Source of the DNA: Anaerolineales bacterium UBA6055 | GTDB lineage: Bacteria > Chloroflexota > Anaerolineae > Aggregatilineales > Phototrophicaceae | Assembly: GCA_002428985.1 (NCBI GenBank) | Contig: DIYL01000034.1 | Coordinates: 62,001-126,000, forward strand | Reading direction: 5' to 3' | DNA: 64,000 bases | In this document: one piece after another, positions 54,050-61,995 of the stretch | Layout of the letters: each line of letters opens with the position of its first letter | How positions within the stretch are numbered: position 1 is the first letter of the stretch | The notes under the pieces: model-generated | The model's database searches: none | Told to the model about the DNA's origin: nothing | What the model saw: the letters and a program-made list of their open reading frames with translations, nothing else | Position numbers and translations under genes: made by a program

Positions 54050-54433
54050 ATGTCTCAGTATATTCAACATACCAAACTTCCATCAGGTATACATCACTAT
54101 ATATGGCTATCTAATTCACAAGATGCGATGAGCGAGTGTGCCAAAATCTATAAGAAGATGAATGCAGAAGCTGATCCTGACAGCACAATCCTGATCTTGG
54201 TAGACTTGCGTCAATCGGGTCCATTATCTGTACAGCAATTATCCTATCGGATGAAAGATACAGGTATTCGTAGCGATGTCACATATAGGACAGCCTATAT
54301 TTCAGATGACCGGAGTGTACCCATTTTGATGAAGAGCTTCGCCCTGATCAACCGCGTCAATAGTACTCAACAATTCTTCGGTGCCAGTCAAGAAGAACAA
54401 GCAAAAGAGTGGTTACTAAATCAGCAAACTTAA
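54050..54433 (+). CDS. Small SpoIIAA/STAS-like family protein, tandem copy 5
   Basis: This 127-residue member has GIHHYIWLSNSQDAM, VDLRQSGPLSVQQL, YRTAYISDDRSVPILMK and QQFFGASQEEQAKEWLL. It is the closest relative of copy 4. The ribosome site before the ATG is weak, while the promoter upstream is strong. The function is unknown. Confidence 0.78.
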   Translation: MSQYIQHTKLPSGIHHYIWLSNSQDAMSECAKIYKKMNAEADPDSTILILVDLRQSGPLSVQQLSYRMKDTGIRSDVTYRTAYISDDRSVPILMKSFALINRVNSTQQFFGASQEEQAKEWLLNQQT

Positions 54434-54484
54434 GTGTATCCATGTTATAATATTTCAGAAATTATAAACCTCTGAGGATATATT

Positions 54485-54895
54485 GTGTCTGATTCGATTC
54501 AGTACGAACTGATAGAACCTAATATTCACTACTATAAATGGCAAAAAACAGATATTGATACATTCATCACGTATGTTATGCATTCTCGCCAACTCGTATC
54601 AACAGATACTAACGAAACCCAAGACATCCCTTCCTTAAAGATTTTACTGAATTTAAGTATAGAAACTTTTCCTAATTTAGATGAGCTTGTCAGCTTTACA
54701 GTTGATCAAAGTCTTCATTCTCGCACCTTTCATAAGGAGATCAAACGCACAATCGCCTACTTGTCTGATGATCGTGATCTTCCTCAAAAGATAGATTATC
54801 TAACAACACTTACTACAATTGAGAACAAACGAAAATTTTTTAAAACAACCCAAAAAAATGATGCTATTGCATGGTTATTAGAACAGGAAATTTAG
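54485..54895 (+). CDS. Small SpoIIAA/STAS-like family protein, tandem copy 6
   Basis: This 136-residue member has NIHYYKWQ, ILLNLSIETFPNL (the Asp of DFRQ is lost), AYLSDDRDLP and KRKFFKTTQKNDAIAWLL. It belongs to the longer subgroup. It starts with GTG at 54485 behind GAGGAT, 6 bases upstream. A TATAAT box lies at 54446-54451. Its stop is 12 bases before the sugar-acid dehydratase gene, so these two may share a transcript. Confidence 0.75.
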   Translation: MSDSIQYELIEPNIHYYKWQKTDIDTFITYVMHSRQLVSTDTNETQDIPSLKILLNLSIETFPNLDELVSFTVDQSLHSRTFHKEIKRTIAYLSDDRDLPQKIDYLTTLTTIENKRKFFKTTQKNDAIAWLLEQEI

Positions 54896-54907
54896 AAAGT
54901 AACTATA

Positions 54908-56914
54908 ATGTCTACAGTACAGCCTTCTCATGATGATATTTACGGTGACCCTAATATTATAAAATTTACACGTACTCGTGGTCAGGGTGCGGATGGTAAA
55001 CTTCCCCTCGATGAAGACATGCTCCTCAATGAACCTAGTGGTAACTTATTTGCGATGACGCAAAATGTGGCGATGGGATGGCATCCCGAAGAAGTCAATC
55101 GGGAACAATATGTCATTGTTAGCACACAAGGCGGATTACGTGGTGAAGATGGATCAGCCATCGCACTGGGTTATCATACAGGGCACTGGGAAATTGGTTT
55201 GTTAGTCCGTGAAGCGGCAGAAACAATACGTGCTCAAAATGCGATTCCATTTTCGGTCTATTGCTCAGACCCATGTGATGGACGCTCGCAAGGTACAACC
55301 GGAATGATGGACAGCCTACCCTACCGTAATGACGCAGCTATGGTCATGCGACGGTTGATTCGGTCTCTGCCGACACGTGATGGTGTCATGGGCATTGCAA
55401 CTTGTGATAAGGGGCTTCCGGCAACGATGATTGCATTGGCAGGCAGTAAAGAACTTCCCGGTGTTATTGTCCCCGGTGGTGTGACATTACCAGCTGAAGG
55501 TGCAGAAGATGCTGGTACTGTTCAGACAATTGGTGCACGCTTTGCCCATGATATGATTAGCCTTGATTATGCAGCAGAAATGGGGTGTCGATCATGTGGA
55601 TCTTCGGGCGGTGGATGCCAATTTTTAGGGACAGCAGCAACTGCTCAAGTGGTTGCAGAAGCCTTTGGGATGGCATTACCGCACAGTGCGCTTGTCCCCT
55701 CAGGTGAAGATGTTTGGCTCGATCTTGCAAAACGTTCAGCCCTAGCCTTAGTTAATATGAAGGCAAACAATATTTCCCTCGCAAATATACTTACGCAGGA
55801 GTCGCTGGAAAATGCAATGCTACTCCACTCTGCATTTGGTGGCTCAACCAATCTATTGCTTCATATTCCTGCAATCGCACATGCTGCGGGACTAACAACC
55901 CCAACAGTCGATGATTGGATTCGCGTTACACGGAGTACCCCACGTCTAGTTGATGCCCTACCCAATGGACCGAAAAATCATCCTACTGTACAAGTTTATA
56001 TGGCAGGCGGCGTACCCGAAGTTATGCTGCACCTGCGTGATATGGGCTTACTCAATACAGATGTCTTGACGGCTACAGGCGATAAGCTTGGTGATGTCTT
56101 AGATTGGTGGCAGGATAGTGAACGTCGCAAGCTAGCAACAGAGCGTTTAGGCGCAAGCGATCAGATTGATCCAGATGATGTGATTATGTCGGCAGATAAA
56201 GCGCGTGAAAATGGATTATCCAGCACGGTCGTCTTTCCAGTTGGTAACATCGCCCCACAAGGATCTGTAATTAAAGCAACCTCTATCGATCCATCTGTAA
56301 TTGATGAAGACAATATCTATCGTCATACAGGCAAAGCTCGGGTCTTTACCTCTGAACAAACAGCAATTCGAGCTGTTAAAGGATTATCAGATAATCCAAT
56401 CGAAGAAGGCGATGTCCTTGTATTGATAGGCGCAGGACCAACGGGTACAGGTATGGAAGAAACGTATCAACTAACCTCAGCGCTTAAGTTTATCCCATGG
56501 GGAAAACACGTCCCAATAGTAACAGATGCGCGCTTCTCGGGTGTATCGACAGGCGCGTGTATCGGGCATGTTGGACCGGAAGCATTAGCTGGTGGTGCAA
56601 TTGGCAAAGTACGTGATGGCGATTTGATCCAAATTGAGATAGACCGCAATGCTACGGCAGGTACAGTTCAACTGGTGGGTACAGCCGATGGTGACTTATC
56701 CCCAGGAGATGCGCAAAAATTACTAGACAGCCGTCCGATTCACCCAGACTTAACAGCACACCCAGGTATCCCAGATGATACACGTTTGTGGGCAGCGCTG
56801 CAGGCAGCAAGCGGCGGTGTGTGGAATGGTTGTGTCTATGATGTTGATAAAATTATTGACACTCTACAAGCAGGTATGCAAGCATTACGAGAAAAGACAC
56901 CTGCAGATAGTTAA
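54908..56914 (+). CDS. yjhG: YjhG/YagF-type dehydratase (D-xylonate dehydratase-like, IlvD/Edd family)
   Basis: This 668-residue enzyme closely follows the E. coli YjhG/YagF pattern (about 655 residues). Examples are PSGNLFAMTQNVAMGW, SDPCDGRSQGTTGM, RNDAAMVMRRLIRSLP, CRSCGSSGGGCQFLGTA and the C-terminal ITDARFSGVSTGACIGHVGPEALAGG-type block. The cysteines at about residue 122, in ATCDKGLP and in the CRSC-GGGC region should hold an Fe-S cluster. It removes water from a sugar acid, probably xylonate, to give a 2-keto-3-deoxy acid. No aldolase or dehydrogenase of that pathway is adjacent. The nearest sugar-acid enzymes are at 61.6-63.6 kb. Confidence 0.9.
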   Translation: MSTVQPSHDDIYGDPNIIKFTRTRGQGADGKLPLDEDMLLNEPSGNLFAMTQNVAMGWHPEEVNREQYVIVSTQGGLRGEDGSAIALGYHTGHWEIGLLVREAAETIRAQNAIPFSVYCSDPCDGRSQGTTGMMDSLPYRNDAAMVMRRLIRSLPTRDGVMGIATCDKGLPATMIALAGSKELPGVIVPGGVTLPAEGAEDAGTVQTIGARFAHDMISLDYAAEMGCRSCGSSGGGCQFLGTAATAQVVAEAFGMALPHSALVPSGEDVWLDLAKRSALALVNMKANNISLANILTQESLENAMLLHSAFGGSTNLLLHIPAIAHAAGLTTPTVDDWIRVTRSTPRLVDALPNGPKNHPTVQVYMAGGVPEVMLHLRDMGLLNTDVLTATGDKLGDVLDWWQDSERRKLATERLGASDQIDPDDVIMSADKARENGLSSTVVFPVGNIAPQGSVIKATSIDPSVIDEDNIYRHTGKARVFTSEQTAIRAVKGLSDNPIEEGDVLVLIGAGPTGTGMEETYQLTSALKFIPWGKHVPIVTDARFSGVSTGACIGHVGPEALAGGAIGKVRDGDLIQIEIDRNATAGTVQLVGTADGDLSPGDAQKLLDSRPIHPDLTAHPGIPDDTRLWAALQAASGGVWNGCVYDVDKIIDTLQAGMQALREKTPADS

Positions 56915-56927
56915 ACACTAACAACAA

Positions 56928-56975
56928 TTATTAGAGGCAGAAGGATCAAGCGTCTGCCTCATAATTCTTTCTTTG
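56928..56975. terminator. Bidirectional rho-independent terminator
   Basis: GAGGCAGA (56934-56941) pairs with TCTGCCTC (56953-56960). The stem is extended by ATTAT/ATAAT after one bulged A. TCTTTCTTT follows on the plus strand and a T-rich run follows on the minus strand. It lies between the convergent dehydratase and unknown-protein genes and can end both transcripts. Confidence 0.8.
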
Positions 56976-56980
56976 GTTCC

Positions 56981-57829
56981 TCAGTCGGTATCAAACACAG
57001 CCCGTAATATCGATACCAGCTCCGCCTCAGAATCAACTCGTGATTCTTTAGCAATGTCACGACGAAAAATTCGATAGTTTTTACCATTTGCCCCACGCCA
57101 AATATCAAGATCAATGTAGGTATTAAAAATAGTTGAGCGAAAAATCAACCCCGTACTACTAATTTTTGGGGTTATCTCATCGAACTTAAAATAATTCCCA
57201 AGCAACATAATTGTATCTCGAATGAGGGATAAGTTGGTTGTCGACTTCTTTTGTAACTGTGAGACACGAATCGCCCAATTACACACCTGTATCAAATCAT
57301 TCCAATCGCGGATTTGAGTTTCAGAGTTATAAGCAATTGTCAAGCTACTACGGCTTTCGATACTTTCGTAAAAGAAAGTCAAACGTCCCCAATCATACAT
57401 ATATTGCCATGTCTCAAGGACTTTATGTTCAAGCTGATTGAGTTCCTGATGTGTCTCATAAACTTTGACAGGGTCAACAATATCAGGCTCGCCGATATTT
57501 GACATCAACCACCCCTTCACCGAGACCATCCAGTGTAGATGATACTGCCACCACAAATTTTCGGGAATGTGGCGCGTTAGACTTCCGGCGGTAAATTCAA
57601 CACGTCGCAAGAATTGGTTTTCATACGCCATACGTGCATTCCACGGTTGCCGATTGATCCGCATTCTAGCTAAAGGAATTTCGCTACGCCACATGCCCCG
57701 CCCGTCTTCATGAGACGTACGGCGAATTTGTGGATGATTCCGAGCGAAGTCATCAATCTTCAGTTGTGGGTGACATGACACATCACCCCATTGTATTGCA
57801 CCAGACTGTATGTCAACACTAAATGTCAT
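56981..57829 (-). CDS. Unknown 282-residue soluble protein
   Basis: I do not recognise this protein. It has no signal peptide or membrane segment. It is rich in Trp, Arg and aromatic residues, with a helical middle (NLWWQYHLHWMVSVKGWL, LEHKVLETWQYMYDWGRL) and beta-strands near both ends (FSVDIQSGAIQWGD, TGLIFRSTIFNTYIDLDIW). The Trp-rich pattern and conserved-looking acidic residues do not point to a known active site. It shares a terminator with the dehydratase and is 37 bases from the next gene on its strand, so it may close the kinase operon. Confidence 0.6.
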   Translation of the reverse strand: MTFSVDIQSGAIQWGDVSCHPQLKIDDFARNHPQIRRTSHEDGRGMWRSEIPLARMRINRQPWNARMAYENQFLRRVEFTAGSLTRHIPENLWWQYHLHWMVSVKGWLMSNIGEPDIVDPVKVYETHQELNQLEHKVLETWQYMYDWGRLTFFYESIESRSSLTIAYNSETQIRDWNDLIQVCNWAIRVSQLQKKSTTNLSLIRDTIMLLGNYFKFDEITPKISSTGLIFRSTIFNTYIDLDIWRGANGKNYRIFRRDIAKESRVDSEAELVSILRAVFDTD

Positions 57830-57866
57830 ACACCTAACCTAAACACATCTAACTTCTTAAATGTAA

Positions 57867-58958
57867 TTATGGTGTAGGCATAACAAGCCAACTTTCGATA
57901 ACAGCAGGATTTCCATCAAAATCAATTATGAGTTGACCTGTTGATTCTTCAATTTCAATAACACGATACACACTATCACCAGTTGCTTGCCCCTGTGGAT
58001 TATCATCAAACGGAATATCGATTCTCAACGGATTATCAATCAGTTGTTCAATAGCCACAAATGAAGCAGTTGCGGATGGTAACGTTTGTATCAAAGTATC
58101 TGCTTCAAATGGTGGAATTCGCTCCACAGTATCTGGTGCAAGCGATATCCGAATATATGTGCCACGGTAAATATCCAATAATCCACTATTTATAAAAATC
58201 CGAGCTGATGATTCTTCAGCAAGTGAGAATATATCGAGTCCATACAAGTCTTTTAAATCAGACTGAACGAATGAGCGAATATCCGATGGACGCTCACGGC
58301 TGAATTCTGGTGGACTTGTATCTGGCAAACTTTGCCCAATGCCAAAATCTTTATTTGCAATAACAAGAAACGGTGTGCTTGATTCAACATCAAATAGTCT
58401 AAAATTCAAAAAAGTGTCGAGATAACTATTTTGAATGATCTGTATGTTACGCATTGGCGTTTCCCCATCGATACCAAAAGTAAAGGAGATCACTCGCTGG
58501 AAAGGGTTCAACAATTCACTGTCTGTACCTTGCTGGACAACGATCGCGTGATGTTTTGATATTGGTAATGGTATTGTTCGAAGCGACAATGTAGCAAATA
58601 ACTCACGTGTTTCATCAGTTAAACAAGGATTTTCAGTAGGAATTTGAGTAAATGTATTTACTTCTGACAATAACTCAAGTGTGATGTATCCACCTGTATG
58701 CGCGTTTGTATTTACAGTAAATAAATTTGCAGTATAAAATTCCGTTGCATATACAGTAATAGTTGCGTCTTCGGGTATCATGATACCAAAGACACTACTA
58801 TCCCAGAATTCAATCAGATATGGTATTTGCTCCTGATCATTGGGCTCAACACAAAAATATACCGTTGGTTCTGTATCTTGTGCGAAAGCTACAGGCAACA
58901 AACCAATAGATGTGATAACGATTAATAACACTAAACACATATAACGATAAAAGAACAT
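57867..58958 (-). CDS. Exported protein of unknown function, downstream of a Ser/Thr kinase
   Basis: This protein of about 363 residues has a signal peptide (MFFYRYMCLVLLIVI...AFA|QDTE) and a beta-rich remainder with no known domain that I can name. The chosen ATG has GAGGAG 9 bases upstream, about 27 bases after the kinase stop. A reading frame extending back to 59003 would overlap the kinase and bury the signal peptide, so it is unlikely. It probably works outside the membrane with the kinase's external domain. That is inference from the operon. Confidence 0.7.
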   Translation of the reverse strand: MFFYRYMCLVLLIVITSIGLLPVAFAQDTEPTVYFCVEPNDQEQIPYLIEFWDSSVFGIMIPEDATITVYATEFYTANLFTVNTNAHTGGYITLELLSEVNTFTQIPTENPCLTDETRELFATLSLRTIPLPISKHHAIVVQQGTDSELLNPFQRVISFTFGIDGETPMRNIQIIQNSYLDTFLNFRLFDVESSTPFLVIANKDFGIGQSLPDTSPPEFSRERPSDIRSFVQSDLKDLYGLDIFSLAEESSARIFINSGLLDIYRGTYIRISLAPDTVERIPPFEADTLIQTLPSATASFVAIEQLIDNPLRIDIPFDDNPQGQATGDSVYRVIEIEESTGQLIIDFDGNPAVIESWLVMPTP

Positions 58959-58984
58959 GAATAATAACTCCTCAAGATGAATAA

Positions 58985-61210
58985 TTACCAGTCTTGTACA
59001 CATCGGAATGATAAACTAGACCCAAGAAAGTCGTCTTTTAAGTCTTCGCTCTGTATGATATTGTCTTCAGATACTATAAAGCGTTTAGCCTGCCCATTAC
59101 TGGATGAAACCCATTCACTAATATTGTAATAGCTGGAGGGGAGGTTGTGGACAAGTAGAGTCAATTCTTCTTCTGATGGTAACCGCGCCGATCGATAAGC
59201 ACAATATTGTTGAGCCATTGCTCGATTGATGCCAACCACAGGGTTTGTTGCCCCTGCTCCAGCAGAATTATATAGATTACCAAAAGCAGGTCTACTGCAT
59301 ATAGCATCACTTAAACATAAATCATACGCCTGGTTCGATACAGGCATCATATCTATCGCAAGTGGATCTTCGATACAAATTTCTCCTTTATCAATTTGCT
59401 GACATATCGCCGGAACAAATACAACAGTGACAACCGATGGCGCATCATCAAGCAGAATAATACGTGTATCAATTTGCCATGGGGCAGACGTTGCAGATGG
59501 TATAGGTGAAGGTGTCGAAGTGGCAACCTGTTCCGTAGCGGTGGCTTGTAACGTCACCGAAGGCGTTAGTGTAGCGGTCATAGTTACTGTGTACGTAGGT
59601 GTTAGTGTAGAAGTAGTTGTTAGCGACGGCGTTATCGTTGCAGTCTGTGTAGGAGTAACTGTTAGTGATGGTGTCATCGTTGCAGTTTGTGTATGAGTAG
59701 CTGTTAGCGACGGTGTCATCGTTGCAGTCTGTGTAGGAGTAGCTGTTAGCGATGGCGTCATCGTTGCAGTCTGTGTAGGAGTAACTGTTAGTGATGGTGT
59801 CATCGTTGCAGTCTGTGTAGGAGTAGCTGTTAGTGATGGTGTCATCGTTGCAGTCTGTGTAGGAGTAACTGTTAGCGTTGGTGTAGATGATACGCCTACC
59901 ATGATAGGTATTTCGGTCGAGTCCTGTACAGCAGAACCAAGTAATGAAGACGATCCTAAAGTTGAATCCTCTAATGTCGCTTCATTCGCATTATTCATAG
60001 AAGAACCTAGTAATATTAATCCAACTATAGCAAGAGTAATCACGCTAACGATCGGCACGAACCGTCTTATGTCTCTCTTTGTTTCTGATGAATGTAAATC
60101 ATTCTCATCTACACTTTGCTGACTCAAATCATCAATAATAACCGGATCATAATCCGCTGAAGGGTGCTGATAGTCTTTTTTCCTCTGATCGTCGAATACG
60201 ATTGTGCTTTGGCTGGGTAATTCAGATAGAATCGGCTCGTCATTCTCGTCAAATTGAATTGTTACCTGTGACATAGTTTGCGTTTGATGTGGTAAGAATG
60301 ACGCAAAATCAGCTTTTGATGATGTGGAATTTACTATTTGATCAACTAATGCATCACTGAATGCTTTAGGGTTTGCATAACGGTTGCTCGGTATGGAAGA
60401 TAACACCCGACGAAATATAGAATCCAGCGCTTGCCTCATTGGCTGCGCATTTAACACATCAAAGCGAGAGTCAACTTGACTGGGAAGCCGCCATGAGCCA
60501 TGACGTAATTTCTCAGAGACATAATCAAGATAGTCGAGCAAATTAATACTCGTTGCTTCCTCATAAGTTGTTATTGGATGGGTTTCATACAAGATTTCGA
60601 AGGCGACTAACCCAAAGCTGAAGATATCTGAAAGTTCTGATGTTGATGGATCGGGGGCTGCATACCTGAGTGTCATAGCAGATTGCGTACTATCAACTTC
60701 GACATCTGACGTAAGACTAATACTAAAATCCAACAAATAAAGTCTTTCGCCTTGAATCCGAATATTGCTCGGTTTGATATCACGATGCAATATTCCGTGA
60801 GTCGCATTTGGAATGCGTATCAAGTGAGCCTTGGTTAAAGTACTTGCGAGAGCCTCGATCCAATGAATACGAGTGGTTAGATCTATCGCTCCAATATCTC
60901 CTGTTGCGATTAACTCGTTAAGGTCCCGTCCATTTATATAATCCATCACAATATATGGAGGAACATGTTTCTCGTCGTAATCAAAAATTCTTGCTACGTG
61001 GCTTGACACACGATAAAGTTGTTGCTGTGCAGATACCTCTCGTTTAAATCGACGCTGATAGTCTGTATCATTGAAGTAATCAAAGTGTGCAACTTTTAAT
61101 GCCCACCGTTCGCCGTAAGTATCTTTAGCCAACCAGACATGCCCAGAACTACCTGCTCCAAGCGGTCTAATAATAGTATATCCTGGAATATTTGGTGCTT
61201 GATGTGCCAT
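58985..61210 (-). CDS. Membrane Ser/Thr kinase with external Thr/Pro repeats and FGE-sulfatase-like domain
   Basis: This 741-residue protein has a cytoplasmic Hanks-type kinase (about 8-290) with GAGSSGHVWLAKD, the Lys in WALKVA and HRDIKPSNI. The usual DFG reads DFS, so metal binding may be altered. A single membrane helix (about 375-397) leads to an external Thr/Pro-rich stalk with six 14-residue repeats. A C-terminal domain of the formylglycine-generating-enzyme type follows (about 590-741), with VVGINRAMAQQYCAYRSARLPSEEEL and a terminal SFRCVQDW. The catalytic cysteines of true FGEs are not clearly present, so this is probably a sensor or binding domain. The ATG is at 61210. Confidence 0.88.
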   Translation of the reverse strand: MAHQAPNIPGYTIIRPLGAGSSGHVWLAKDTYGERWALKVAHFDYFNDTDYQRRFKREVSAQQQLYRVSSHVARIFDYDEKHVPPYIVMDYINGRDLNELIATGDIGAIDLTTRIHWIEALASTLTKAHLIRIPNATHGILHRDIKPSNIRIQGERLYLLDFSISLTSDVEVDSTQSAMTLRYAAPDPSTSELSDIFSFGLVAFEILYETHPITTYEEATSINLLDYLDYVSEKLRHGSWRLPSQVDSRFDVLNAQPMRQALDSIFRRVLSSIPSNRYANPKAFSDALVDQIVNSTSSKADFASFLPHQTQTMSQVTIQFDENDEPILSELPSQSTIVFDDQRKKDYQHPSADYDPVIIDDLSQQSVDENDLHSSETKRDIRRFVPIVSVITLAIVGLILLGSSMNNANEATLEDSTLGSSSLLGSAVQDSTEIPIMVGVSSTPTLTVTPTQTATMTPSLTATPTQTATMTPSLTVTPTQTATMTPSLTATPTQTATMTPSLTATHTQTATMTPSLTVTPTQTATITPSLTTTSTLTPTYTVTMTATLTPSVTLQATATEQVATSTPSPIPSATSAPWQIDTRIILLDDAPSVVTVVFVPAICQQIDKGEICIEDPLAIDMMPVSNQAYDLCLSDAICSRPAFGNLYNSAGAGATNPVVGINRAMAQQYCAYRSARLPSEEELTLLVHNLPSSYYNISEWVSSSNGQAKRFIVSEDNIIQSEDLKDDFLGSSLSFRCVQDW
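59619..59870 (-). repeat. Six 42-bp tandem repeats in the kinase stalk
   Basis: Six head-to-tail 42-base units (starting at 59619, 59661, 59703, 59745, 59787 and 59829) encode 14-residue Thr/Pro/Ser units of the type TPTQTATMTPSLTA. They differ at only a few positions, so they were copied recently and copy number may vary between strains. Degenerate partial copies flank the array. Confidence 0.92.
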
Positions 61211-61587
61211 GTTCTCGACCGACCCGATCGTGATCGTATACTAAGAAACATATTTCACGACAGAGACACAACACATCATTAAATATCTATAAGATATCAA
61301 AGATTCAAACTGATCTAGTTTGGTGCCCCTTCATGAAACAACATTATTTCGCCTGTTCCCGCACGGTAGTATAACAACGAACCCGAACAATAGCTAACAT
61401 TTTAGAGAATTTAGTGTTTATATTTTTAATTCTTATTAAACTTAAAACAAACTTTTTACATCTAAAAAATCAACCAATTGTAATTGTACATCTAAATTGG
61501 ATAGCCATCCTGATCAACAATTCGTATTATTGAAGCAGTTCAGACATAATGTAAATAAATATAGTTTATTCAATCAAAGGTTAAAAT
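61211..61587. other. Intergenic region between divergent kinase and dehydrogenase units
   Basis: This 377-base AT-rich stretch holds no gene that I can support. It contains a small palindrome ATATCT-ATA-AGATAT (61283-61297) and an inverted repeat CCAATT/AATTGG around 61475-61500. It presumably carries the two promoters, although no clear -35/-10 pair was found. Confidence 0.5.
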
Positions 61588-61995
61588 ATGTTTAGCAAAG
61601 AAGAAACGCAAATTTTAGAGTCTTTGGTCAATTGTATTATTCCAGCAGATGACCACCCTGATGGATGGTCAGCCGGTGTTGGTGATTATCTGTTCAAGCA
61701 ATTTGAAAGCGATCTACAGGACAAACTATCTGATTATCAAACTGGGCTTGCCTCACTCAATATGGAAGCACAATCAACCTACGAACAATCGTTTTCTGAA
61801 TTATCATCCACTGAACAAACTCAGCTTTTGACCAATATCGAAGCAGGTCAAATCAAATCGGGGCAAGAGAATCTACAAGCATTTTTTAGTATGGCAATCG
61901 AACACACAACCGAAGGGTACTATAGCAATCCAGAAAATGGCGGAAATCGCGATGGTGTTGCATGGGACATGATGGGATTTGAGGTGACACAATGA
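61588..61995 (+). CDS. Gluconate 2-dehydrogenase subunit 3-like protein
   Basis: This 135-residue helical protein has the Gluconate_2-dh3 pattern. LVNCIIPADDHPDGWSAGV occurs near the N-terminus, and EGYYSNPENGGNRDGVAWDMMGF at the C-terminus. This subunit supports a GMC-type flavin dehydrogenase, whose gene overlaps it by 4 bases (ATGA). Unlike many relatives it has no Tat signal peptide, which suggests that the complex stays in the cytoplasm. AAAGG precedes the ATG. Confidence 0.88.
   Translation: MFSKEETQILESLVNCIIPADDHPDGWSAGVGDYLFKQFESDLQDKLSDYQTGLASLNMEAQSTYEQSFSELSSTEQTQLLTNIEAGQIKSGQENLQAFFSMAIEHTTEGYYSNPENGGNRDGVAWDMMGFEVTQ

Noticed and set aside
59427..59696. Plus-strand Val/Gly-rich frame opposite the kinase stalk
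   Set aside because: It is the mirror of the Thr/Pro repeats and has no ribosome site or start context.
59619..59870. Regular 42-bp repeats that could suggest a CRISPR array
   Set aside because: Units are head-to-tail without spacers and stay in frame inside the kinase gene. They encode Thr/Pro-rich units, and no cas gene is present.
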